In this document: in pieces, positions 22,557 to 33,524 of the stretch
How positions within the stretch are numbered: position 1 is the stretch's first letter
Layout: each line of letters opens with the position of its first letter
From: Diaporthe sp. PMI_573
Taxonomy: Eukaryota > Ascomycota > Sordariomycetes > Diaporthales > Diaporthaceae
DNA length: 64,000 bases
Assembly: GCA_021399435.1 (NCBI GenBank)
Contig: JAJTUP010000011.1
Coordinates: forward strand, 1,178,001 to 1,242,000
Direction of reading: 5' to 3'
The notes under the pieces: model-generated
Databases searched by the model: none
Told to the model about the DNA's origin: nothing
What the model saw: only the letters and a program-made list of their open reading frames with translations
Made by a program: the position numbers and the translations under genes

Positions 22557-24540
22557 AGATAAATAAAGATCTTACAGACTTTATATCCTTAAAACTGGCA
22601 TAATTAGGTCGAGCAGATTGGCAGATTAACAATAGACTTTAGGCCCAGCTTCTCGACTATCTAGAGACCACCTAGATTAGTACTGTCTCTATCTAATAAA
22701 AGGATAAACTAGTATCGAGACAGCAAAGACCGGTAGTTATGCCTTATAATATTAAGGTTAATATAAATACTAGAAAGGCTTGTCGATAATAAGAACAGCA
22801 TATATTTCTTAATAAAGGATGCTAAGCAATCTTGGGCCTAGGCATTCTCTAATATCAGCATTACGAAAATTAACTAAGGTCAAAACATATTAATCCTACA
22901 TCTTTATCGAGACGCAGCTGTATAAATATATAGATTGCTGCTATATATACAAGTAGTTAGTCTACTAGGTGGTAACTAAAAGGGGGTAGCTAGAAAACCC
23001 CTACTTTTCCTCCTTAGCAATCTTATAAGCTAGACACTCTATAATCTATAATCTAATACTAAAGTTTTTAACAATAACGACATTATTAGTATCAACCTCT
23101 ATTACTAGTATATTAATATAATATAATACTGCTCTTACATTATATTATATTTCTACTTGCCGCAGCGTCTAAACAAGTCGGGCAAAGACTATAACTAGAG
23201 GTAGAAGAATTTCCAAGATATAAACTATTGCCAGGTTATTAACAAGTACTACCAGTAAATTAAACTAGAAAGAATATCCCCAGATAGTAATGGCGCTACC
23301 TTGTAGGAAATAAAATCCTTTATCTACTTCTACAAATAAAAGATCTAGATCAAAAAAGGGCGGCCGAGACTTAAAGATTTGCCTAAACCTAGAGAATAGC
23401 CTTGTATCGAGTTTCCCCCCGATTTTAAATATAAGTCCCTAAGCGAGATTAGTAGTTATAGACCAGACCGCTAGAGGGAGAAGCCGTAAGAAAGCTTTTA
23501 AAACCCAAAAGAGTTTGCCGCCTAGGAAGAGGAGATAGTAATAGCAGCAGCGGCAGCAGAAGAGGCAGAATCAATAAGGATATATATAAGTACAGGAAGC
23601 CTTATAATAGTACTATTGACACTAAGCCTAAGGTCAGGCTATAAGAGAAAGAGAGGCCAAGACTATAACAAGCATACCGATAAGATAATATTGGCTGCCT
23701 CTAAGAAGAAGAAGAAGAGCAGGACGGCAGATCCTACAAGTCCTAAAATAGGGCAAATAACACCGAGCATATTATTATGCCGCGGCCGTTCCCACCACTA
23801 AGAGCAGCAAAGAAAGAAAGGCTGTAAGAAGGTCGAGGATATACTTGACAAGGAGCGGTATGCAGATAAGATGCATGCTGCCAAGAAAAGGAGGACCGAT
23901 ACTGGCACATAGCTACTTGTAATATTACGCTATAAAAGGAGACAGGAGCTTACTAAAGATGCAGAGGATAACAGTAGTTATGCTGCAATAATAATATTAA
24001 AAAGGAGAAGAATAACTAATAGAAATACTATTGGGCCGAGTATAGCCGAGGCCGTAGAATAGAACAGGGTGCTCCTTATATAGCATCGCCTATTGCCACT
24101 GCTATTAGGAAGCGCAGCCTATACCATACTAAGGCTGCTGCTGCTGTTGCTGCTGCTACTATTGCTATCGTATCGTTATTGTCACCATTGCTACTACCAT
24201 TGTTATCTACCTGCATTATTTGTATATAGCGCTGTCAACTTGCGGGCAAGGTTACTAAGCTGTTCTAGCTCGGGCACCGCGGCAAGACCTGCCTACAGGA
24301 AGAAGCGGGCTGCCAGGAGGCTCCCGAGGTAGTAGCTACTGCTAACACTACCCTTACTATAGCAGCTAACAATAAGTCGAGGCAGCAACCTACCGACACT
24401 AAGGCTAAGGCTAACAATACTGCCAATACTACCATTAGCAAGAAGGCTATTACCAAATCCAAGACCAGGGCTAGAGCTAAACCTAAAGCTACCACTACCT
24501 ACGCGACAGCTACAAGTGCGGGAAAACATTAGTCTAGGCA
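22557..24540 (+). pseudogene. unrecognised RIP-damaged coding relic with low-complexity tail
   Basis: On the plus strand a long frame can be followed from about 22557 in which nearly every interruption is TAG or TAA, as if CAG/CAA codons had been mutated. I recognise no domain. The later part is rich in basic and small residues, with a GCT/CTG trinucleotide tract near 24130-24170 and an Ala/Lys/Thr-rich end (AKANNTANTTISKKA, about 24408-24453). The frame is not strictly continuous, so more than one reading frame or lost introns may be involved. No function is proposed. It is divergent from the kinase relic. Confidence 0.4.
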
Positions 24541-24689
24541 CTAGGGGCAGGAAATTGGCTCTACAAGCCTATCTGCATGCAGCCGGCAGCGGTTACTCAG
24601 CTCTCCAGATCGGGCCTTATAAGGCAAAAGGTAACGGGCAACAGGTAATTAGGCATCGGGCTACAAACAGGCTAAAGGGCGAGGGTAGG

Positions 24690-25060
24690 TATGTGTTGGT
24701 TATCCCGACAGGGTTAGGTGCAGCCAGTAACGCTCCCCAGTCTGCATTGCAGGCGGCAGATAGAAAAAGGGCCCGTCGTATATACTGGTTATCCTGACAG
24801 GGTTGGGTATAGCTAGTGACGCTCCCCGGTTTGTATTATAGGCGGTAGATAGAAGAAGAAGAGCCTGTAAGGTTGCGTGTATCGGTTATCCTAACAGGGT
24901 CGGGTGCAGCTAAAGACAGGCCTCGCGGGCTAGACGGCCGAGCCCTTCTACCACATACCTCCCCACCCCCTTCGCGATAAGTTTACAATTTACAGCGGGA
25001 TACTTTATATATACTGGCCATCCTGACAGGGTTGGGTACAGCCAGTAATGCTTCTACTTC
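24690..25060 (+). repeat. minisatellite with unit of about 85-95 bases
   Basis: The word GGTTATCCTGACAGGGTTGG and its continuation (GTGCAGCCAGTGACGCTCCC) recur at about 24697, 24787, 24880 and 25015, with scattered transitions. The last spacing is longer. An inverted, more degraded version appears at about 32990-33190, on the other side of Gypsy element 2. Confidence 0.7.
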
Positions 25061-25077
25061 TCACTGCAGGTAGGTAT

Positions 25078-25082
25078 GCAGA
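25078..25082 (+). repeat. target site duplication of Gypsy element 2, left copy
   Basis: GCAGA directly precedes the left LTR; the right flank reads GCGGA. The single G/A difference is the type RIP produces. Confidence 0.65.
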
Positions 25083-25573
25083 TGTAATGATCACACTAAA
25101 CCTTTGTAGGGTTCAGTAGGTAACCTGTAGGGTTTATGTTAGCAATACGGCGTAGAGGTAATACTTGACTGTATAGTATAAGATACAATGATTCTTTAAG
25201 TATAATCACTAGCTGGGAGGCTATCTAGTTATTGGACTAAATACTTAGATTAACGACTAAAGAGTCTATTTTATAAAAGCTATCTACTGTGGTAATGACC
25301 ATGTCCTTATATGTTCCGACTCTTTATCTGTTGTTAGTAATAGACTATATAGACCGCTTGTTGACTTGTATGGTCTAGCCTTACAGTTGTCTAGACCGTT
25401 TGTCGGTTTTGTCGGTCTATCCTGGTCAGGAGATACCTGACCCTAACCTTGGCCTTGGTATGCTCTGCTAACTTTGCCCTTAAGTGCCTGCAGGGTTGCG
25501 TTATAGTATCTAATTCTAATTGCTGGGGTCATTGAAACGGGTCCCCTAGGTGCCATTATATTAGTTTATAACA
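25083..25573 (-). repeat. LTR of Gypsy element 2 (3' LTR with respect to coding strand)
   Basis: 491 bases, TGTAATGATCACAC to TTTATAACA. Aligns end to end with 32329-32819 and differs mainly by transitions. This copy is more AT-rich, indicating heavier mutation. Confidence 0.92.
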
Positions 25574-26399
25574 CTATCTTCTTCCTTACTTCTTTTGTCC
25601 TTAAAAGTATTTTTATAAGTTACTTTCTACTTTGCCGTGTCTTTATTTACGCCTTCCTAATTTGCCATGTTAGACTGTGTTAAAGATTCTCGGGTTTTAA
25701 AGTTATTCCGTTGTTCTAAAAAGGTTAAATAACGCAACTCTCTTCTTTCTTCCATTCTTTAAAGCGCCGTTACTATGCGGCCTTGCTCTTTCTATGCTAG
25801 TTAGGGCCTTGAGTCCTGTAAGGCTTTTGCCTAAGATTCTAATTATTGCTATAAATACGTTTGCTAGTAGTAATCAAAATGTAATGTCCTTGAGCTTAAC
25901 AACTTGAAGGACTTTTTATATATCTCGGCTTAGCATTAGAAGCTAGAGGATAAGATTGAGGAATTGAAGGAGAAGCTTATATATTTACGCAAGTAGAAAC
26001 ATATATAGTATGAGAAGATGTCGCGGGCTATTTGTTGGGGCCTGTAGAATCTAGATGAGTTAGATTGTATAGAAAAGGAGGAAGCCAAAGCTAAGTGTGT
26101 GCGGATTGCCGAGCAATTTGCCGAGGCTGCTTGTCGGAGCTCTACTAAGGAGGCTGGTAGTATAATGGCGCAGAAGGCTTAGTTACGTTCTAAGGGTAAG
26201 ATTGGTGTCTTTAATTAGAGTTTGATGGTAAACAATGTTGGTAACTGGTTAATGTTCTTAGATGCTCCTGGTATCGGGAGTATTAGTAGCGGTATAGCTA
26301 TTAGCAGCTTACCAAAATCCTAATATATATTTTTCTGGTAAAGTAATTAACTAATAAATTAAAATTGTGGCCGTTTTGTTGGCCTATATATCCTTGCTT

Positions 26400-26645
26400 G
26401 ACTAGTAGAGTTATTAACTAGTCGAGTTTTTTAACTGGTTAATTGGTTTAACTGGTTGACTAGGTTGACTAGTTAATCTAGTTAACTGGTCGAGCTGGTT
26501 AACTAGTTAAGCTAGTTAACTAGTTAAGCTGGTTAACTAGTCGACTTTCTTATTTTCTTTTTAACTAGTCGACTGGGTTAACTAGTTGAGGGGGTCTACT
26601 AGTTAAGGGGGTTAACTAGTCGAGGGGGTTAACTAGTTGGGTATT
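26400..26645. repeat. tandem GGTTAACTAGTYGA-type minisatellite
   Basis: Many copies of a 15-16 base unit around GTTAACTAGT, a partly palindromic word, with variants such as GGGGGTTAACTAGTCGA. It lies inside Gypsy element 2, downstream of its integrase on the minus strand, so it may be a repeat in the 3' untranslated or C-terminal coding part. Confidence 0.7.
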
Positions 26646-29600
26646 TGTCTTGACTAGTAAGTACCCTGGCTAGTCTACTATTCTAGCTACTTTATAGGCC
26701 TTGTGGATCTTCCGGGTTAACTAGTATTATTGGGTGGCTAATTAGTTGGCCTTGTCCTAGTTATCCTTGTCTTAGTTATAGCCAAGTTCCTAGCCTAGTA
26801 ATTCTTTAAGAGTTGTTTGTAACTAGTAAGGTTGTTAACTGGTTTCTATATATTTTTGCTGGTATCATAATCTTTCCATTTAATAAGGTATTTTATTATT
26901 TTTTAATGTTATCGTAAGTCGATAATACTTTCTACTTTATATTCCTTGTTATACTCATTAACTATCTTAATCTATATCTCGAGTTTTATGTTTTCCAGTA
27001 CTGGCTCTAAAAGTAAGATATAAAAAACTAGGTATTGTTTTATTTCTTAAAGTAGTAAAAGTTTGTAGTTGGTGTTTAAGAGTTTTTTTGAGATTTTAAA
27101 TAGTCTAATCTTTTTGTAATTAAGCTTATCGCTAAGATGCTTGGTTTTAATGTTTTGTTAGAAAAGGTAGACTCTATCTTCCTTTTTAAAAATTAGTTCC
27201 TTAATTCTTTTCTGGTTTGCATATTTAGCTATTCGTTCCTATATAAAGGAAAGTTCTTCTTAAATATCCTTCTAGATTTATCTAATTTTTGTTACTTTCT
27301 ATTCTGCTAATTCTACCGGTATATTGTCTAGCAATAATTTATAGTAAGCCTTGGGCTTGTATCCATAGACTGTAAAGAAAGGTAACTATCTAGTCGTACT
27401 AGTTGTTATACTATTATAGGCAAACTGTACTAATAGTAGCAATTTAACCCAGTTATCCTACAACTAGTTAATATAATGTTAAAGATATTGTTCCACAATC
27501 TAGTTAATCTGTTCTATTTATCTGTCTGTCTATAGATGTGCTATAGTTAAAAGCTTGTGTTTTGCTCTAAGTTATTTTATTAGTAATTTCTAGAAGTTTA
27601 ATATAAAGAGCTTGTCTCTATTCAATACAATTTTATGTGGTATCCCGTAATTACTTATAATGATTTGCAAGAAGATATATATAAGTTCTTCTACCGTACT
27701 AGCTTCCTTGTATAGTATAAAGTATACATACTTGCTTAGTCTACAAACTACTACTAGGATACTATTAAAGAGCACCTTAGTTAAGGGTTCTCGTGAGAAA
27801 GGTAGCTTAACAATAAAGTCTAGACTAATGGATAACCATATAGTTATAGGTACTAGTAGGGGCTTTAGAAGTCTATATAGTTTATGCCTAGCCGTCTTAT
27901 TTTTGTTGCAAGAATTACATTGCCTGATAATTTCTTCTATTCTCTATCTAAGGTTTGGGATCTAGTAAGTTTGCTAGATTCTCTTAACTATTGCTGACAC
28001 GCCTTGATGTCCATATACTAGGGCTTTGTATATTTCCTTAATTAAGCTGTCTTGTTCTTTAGGATCAGTAGGTATTTCCTTAGGTATAGTGTTGACTCTA
28101 AACGTAGCGTTGAGTTCTTAGTTAAATATAAAGCTCTTGTCTTCTTGAGTTTTAAAGATTGTTTATTAGTAGGGGATTCCTTGTTCTAATAGTCGGGTTA
28201 CCTGCTAAGAGCGTCTGTTTAAGCGTTCTTAATTCCATCTACATATATAACCTTAATGTTAAATTGTAAGAAAAATTCCACATATCTAACCTGTCTTTTA
28301 TTAAGTTATTTAGTTATAGTAAAGGTTGTTAGATTCTTGTAATCTATATAGAGCTTGATCTATTTCTTGGCTCCGATAAGGTAGTGTTGCCATTCTTAAA
28401 AGGCGTACACTATTACTATAAATTCCTTGTCTAGTATGGCATAGTGTGTCTCTAGTCTATTGAATTTCCTACTAAAGTTTACAATAATATATACTTGTCT
28501 TTGGTTATCCCTTTAGGTAAGTTTTCTGCCTACTGCGTCATTAGAGGCGTCTATGTATATCTCAAATTCTTTAGTAGGATCTGCTTCTTTGAGTACTAGT
28601 TCTTTGGTAACTTTATCCTTAATTTTGTTAAATACTTGTTGAGTTTCTCTTGTCTATTTAAATGTTTGTTCCTTTTTAGTAAGATCTATAAGGGGCCTGC
28701 AGATACTGCTGTAGTTCTAGATAAACTGTCTGTAAAAGTTGGTATAGCCTAGAAATACTCTAATGTCCTTAACGTATATTAGTGTTGGCCATTTCTTGAT
28801 TGCTTAAACCTTGTCTTTCTGTATCTTGATAAGTCTGGGTTTAATGGTATATCTAAGGTAGTCGACTTTCTAAACGTAGAAAAAGCTTTTCTCGGGTTTC
28901 ATTAGGAGATTTACGTCCTGAAGCTTCTAAAGTACTAGCTTGACGTATTCTTTGTGCTCTTTAAGGGTTTGTAAGAAGATGAGGATATTGTCTAGGTAGG
29001 CAATGACGATAATATCAAGATATTTACATAGAACCTAATTAATCATTTTCTAGAATAATGCTAGTACGTTAGTTAATCCAAATAGTATAACCATGTATTT
29101 ATAGTATCTGTAGTATGTTTAAAATACTGTTTTCCATTCTTCTCCTTTCTTTATTTAAATAAGGTTATAGGCTCCTTTAAGGTTAAGGGCTATAAACCAT
29201 TGTGCTCTTTGTAGTCGGTCTTGTAGTTCTTTAATAAGGGATAGAGGGTACTGATTCTTAATAGTAATGTTGTTAAGTTGTCAGTAGTCTACGTAAAGTT
29301 ATAGCTTGCTGTTTTTCTTGGATATAAACAGGATTAGATATTCTGCTGGTAATCTTAAAGGTTAAATGTATCCTTTTCTAAGGTTTTTGTTAAGGTACTT
29401 CCTAAGTACCTTAAGTTTTTCTTTATTAAGTCTGTAGATTTTATAAAACTTTAGTGTCTCTCCTTCTTGTATAGAGATCTTATAGTTCTATTAACTATGT
29501 TTAGGGATTCCTGTATCGAGTTCCTCCTAAAATACTTTCCTGAATTTATGGTATTCTCTTGGTATCTATTTAAATCTGGCTGGGGTGCTTTATTTTCTAT

Positions 29601-32328
29601 ACTAGTGTAGGTAGAGGAGGTATTGCTTTGTCTCTTATTTGTAAGTAGTACTATGTGTTAATTAACTTCGGCCTTTTCTTAAGGTCTTTAAGTGGTCTAA
29701 TCCTTCTCTGTTTTCCCAAAGCTAAGTCTCTTCCTGATTGCTTTTAGAGGTACTTGTAGATTTATTTAAATACGTTTCTTTGCTATCTTTAGTAACTGAA
29801 CTCCGTCCTGTACCATTAATTGTAACCTTCTTCTAGGGAACAGCATTATCCCAAAAGATCTAGCCAGTAGTCTAATTAATTTGGGGATTTATAGCTCTTA
29901 GCCATAGAAGTTCTAAAATCAGTTTATGTTATACTGTATCTATAATGTCCAGAGTTATAGAAGTTTCGTGTCCTTGGATCGAGACAGGTAGATAATTAGT
30001 CTCTATATCGATTACTCCATTTCTATATCCTACTTCTATACCTTCCACGATACTAAGTCTATAGGGGTCTTCCTTTTAATACTATAGGATCTCGTCCCTA
30101 TTAATAATTCTTGGTAATATAAAGTTGCCCTAAGCGCCACTGTCTAACAGTATGCTATATGTTTTTCCGTTAATTTCTACTTTTAGCAAAATATATGCAT
30201 AGTTGCTTGTCTATATTACATACAAAGATTGTTGGTTTATAATTGGCTGTTGTCCCTTTACAGGCAATTATTGTCTTTTCCCAATTCTTGCTAGGTCTTA
30301 ATCTGGGTTTTTACAGCATGTTATTTTCTTAATTAGTTATGGTACCAGCTTATTAGCTTGTATTCTCTATAAACGGGGCATCCTGGTAATCCGCAGTCCT
30401 AAGGTCATTACCTGCCGCATAGGCATTCCAGTAGGAGTTAAGGGTTCAAGGTAAAAATAGCATAGACCTTATCCTTGTTATATTTGCTAGGTTTCCAGTA
30501 GTAGAGCTTATCTTCTTTATACACCCTGGTAATAGGTCCTTTACTAAAGCGTCAGGAAAACAGGTCAAACTTAGCTTTCTCCCTAAAGTAAGTATGGCAG
30601 AGATTCTAGACACAGGAGGCCCAGGAGATTTCCTTATACTCTAAGTGTCCTGGCCATAGGCATGGTTTGTCGCCTATTCTTTACTTCTCCGAGGATTAGC
30701 TGAGTTCCTTAATTACTTAAATTAGTTAGATTCCTGCAATAGCAATTCTAGTGGTACCAGTGTCTAGAGCGATAAGGATGCTGCATTCTAGGTATTTTTC
30801 GGGGTTTTTATTAAGGTTTTTAGTAGGGTCTTCGTCTTGCTTCGTTAGTTAGTCAGTCCGCGGCAAACCGCCTTCTTTCTAGGCATTTTTTTAGGAGTCG
30901 CTTACTCCCACATATTCATTACTCAAACAATCCAAGTCACTATCGTTTATCACTATATCGTACAATAGTCCTCGTCTTCCTATTACTAACTATCTTTCCT
31001 ATCAAAGTTTCTTAGAAAACCATCTAGAGGCTTCTTTCTCTGAGAGATATAGTACATACTGATCGTTAAGACAGAAGGTCCAGTTAAAGGTTCCGTGTCA
31101 TTTATTAGCATCCGCTACTTGCTTTAAGTTAGGTAGGTAGTTATCTAGATCTTCTAATTCCTACTCATCAGAATGGATTAGACATTCCACACAGAGGTTG
31201 GGTTAACATAAGCAGTTAGTTCTGCCTTTCGGATATACCGGGCATTACTTATCAAGTAAGCAGCTACATTACTTAGATAGCTCTTATTGTTAGGTTATAT
31301 TAACTTATCGTCATCCCTTAGAAACTAGCTTCTATTACTGTTTCTTTAGCTAGCAGCATTTTCTTACAAAGTGTCTAGGTTTTCCACAGTTATAACATTC
31401 CTTGCTAGTTGGTTTTCATTATGCTGCATCAAGTTCTATAGGGCCTAAATAAGTTCCGCTAGCCGTACTATTATATCCCCGCTAGTGTCGGGATCAATAG
31501 TTATTACAGAAGCTACTACCATACTAGTACTTCCTTTCTATATTTAGCTAGTTCCAAGGTTTCCACAAGTTATTAGGTATCTTACACTATTATTTCTATC
31601 TTCATTCAAAGAGGCAGTTGTCAATACACACAACTATAGATACATACTTGGCAAAGTTATCAGGTCGGTCCAGCTTAGCAATTTCGTCCTTAACATCCTC
31701 CTTGAGTCCTTTGTAGAACTAGCTCATGAGTACATCTTCTCCCCAACTAATATAGGTAGTAAGTTATTTAAAGTAAGCCGCGTAGGTTAATGTTAACCCA
31801 GTCTATTTAAGCTACATAAGCTGCCTTTCAGCAGTCCTGTCTTTATTAGGGTCTCTAAAAGCATCTTTAAGAGCTTGTTCAAAATAGTTAAAGGTCTTAA
31901 AGATTTTCTTGGTATTGTCGTCCCAATCTTTCTCGTCATTTTCCAAATAGTCCCTTAGGGTAGGTTCAAACCAAGCAAGTGTGTTTCCTTTAAGGCAATG
32001 TCCAGTAAAGATGATCTTATTATAGTGGGTTTCAAACTAGAGGTGGTTGTACTTAAAGTAGGCACAACACTGCGTAAGGAACCCCTAAAGGGTTCCCTTA
32101 TCTCCTTTGTAGGGGCCGGGCTTGTCTATCTTAAAAGCCTTGGCTTGCTGGAGCATATAGAGACGCATAATCTCTTGCTAAAGTTAGCCAATCTAATCAC
32201 CCATTTCCTTAATAGGGTCAGCCTTGGTCTAGGCAACCTGGGAGGCGGTGGGAGTCTAAGGTACCATTATGTCGTTAATATTACACAGTCGGTAACTACA
32301 TAGCCGTACTAAACAAGAGTCGTCAAAA

Positions 32329-32819
32329 TGTAATAATCACACTAAACCTTTATAAGGTTCAGTAGGTAACCTATAGGGTTTATGTTAGCAATATAGCATA
32401 GAGGTAATACTTGACTATACAGTATAAGACATAATGATTCTTTGAGTATAATCACTAGCTGGGAGGCTATCTAGTTGTTGGACTAAATACTTAGATTAAC
32501 GACTGAAGAGTCTGTTCTATGAAAGCTATCTACTATGGTAATGACCATGTCCTTATATGTTCCGACTCTTCATCCATCGTTAGTAATAGACCGTATAGAC
32601 TGCTCGTTGACTTATGCGGTCCAGCCTTACAGTCGTCTAGACCGTTCGTCAGTCCTGTCGGTCCACCCTGGTCAGGGGGTACCTGACCCTAACCCTGGCC
32701 TTGGCATGCCCTGCTGACTTCGCCCTCAAGTGCCTGCGGGGTTGCGTCATGGCATCTGATTCTGATTGCCGGGGTCATCGAAACGGGTCCCCTGGGTGCC
32801 ATCGTGTTAGTTCATAACA
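32329..32819 (-). repeat. LTR of Gypsy element 2 (5' LTR with respect to coding strand)
   Basis: 491 bases, TGTAATAATCACAC to TTCATAACA. It is the less mutated copy and keeps more CpG-like positions, for example around CATCGTGTTAG. Confidence 0.92.
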
Positions 32820-32824
32820 GCGGA
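32820..32824 (+). repeat. target site duplication of Gypsy element 2, right copy
   Basis: GCGGA, matching GCAGA at 25078-25082 except for one G/A transition. Confidence 0.65.
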
Positions 32825-33524
32825 CTGGGTTGGAAGAATACAATGACTCTATAATTAACTATAAACTATATCTTCAAGCTAATATAAAAGGTTTCTTTAA
32901 TTTAAACCCTAATGCTAACCAAAAAGACTTGGAAATAGAAAGCTGGTAGCGCTTTAGCCTAAGTGCCTTATATACATCTCCATCCATTACCTGCCAGCTA
33001 TACCGCTACACCCAGCCCTGCCAGGATAATAACTATACTTTTAGGCTGCAAATACCCCCTCTCTATCCAGATAAGACTCCGTTGCTACCTCCGACCCTAT
33101 TAGATTAACGACTATACCTATCAAAGAATACAGTTCTCAACTATAGAGACTGCCTACTACCCCCGGCCCTACCAGGTTTACAGGTATATCTAATGTACTT
33201 AATAACAAGGATGTATCTTTTAGGTACAGTTTAGATCTATCACAGCCGGGTCAGTTGGCGCTCTAGCCATTGTATAGCTAATGCAAGGACTTTGTTGCTT
33301 ACCTATAGGCCATTAATAAATATATCTTGCTATGTCAGAATTTATATATAATAAGTCCAATACAAGGCACCTCTTTACAGAAATTATTGCCATTCTACTC
33401 TGCAATATAGGCAATAGAATTCCTTGGTTTGTTAAATCGGTAGTTAAGTCGGCTAATTATAATGTAAGAGGCTATATCCCAAGAGGCGCGGGCTTTATCA
33501 GGTGAGGCGTCCTTAGGTCCGTCG
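32825..33524. other. AT-rich relic sequence with inverted minisatellite copies
   Basis: Contains at about 32990-33190 three degraded copies of the CCAGCCCTGCCAGGATAA type, which is the reverse complement of the minisatellite at 24690-25060. No gene family is recognised. Before the Gypsy insertion this stretch was joined to the sequence left of 25083. Confidence 0.5.

Larger units (their letters stand above)
25083..32819 (-). mobile_element. Gypsy-type LTR retrotransposon 2 (RIP-degraded, reverse orientation)
   Basis: A 7.7-kb element with 491-base LTRs; its genes read on the minus strand. Reading downward: Gag region near 32000-31500, zinc knuckle CYNCGKPRHFVR at about 31370-31420, aspartic protease with LLDSGA near 30150, and reverse transcriptase with YLDNIL near 29000. 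Next comes an integrase segment LVVVCRLSKYVYFILYKEAS at about 27710-27770, still open in 27590-27775. Protease-RT-integrase order makes it Gypsy-like. Stops from C-to-T and G-to-A changes interrupt all parts. It differs from element 1 in LTR length and sequence, so it is a separate family. Confidence 0.88.

Noticed and set aside
24093..24332. Leu-rich ORF resembling a membrane protein
   Set aside because: The Leu run comes from a CTG/GCT microsatellite read in one frame; it is not a plausible protein.
24690..25060. Possible CRISPR array
   Set aside because: The repeats are long, degenerate and lack short unique spacers; the organism is a fungus. It is a minisatellite.
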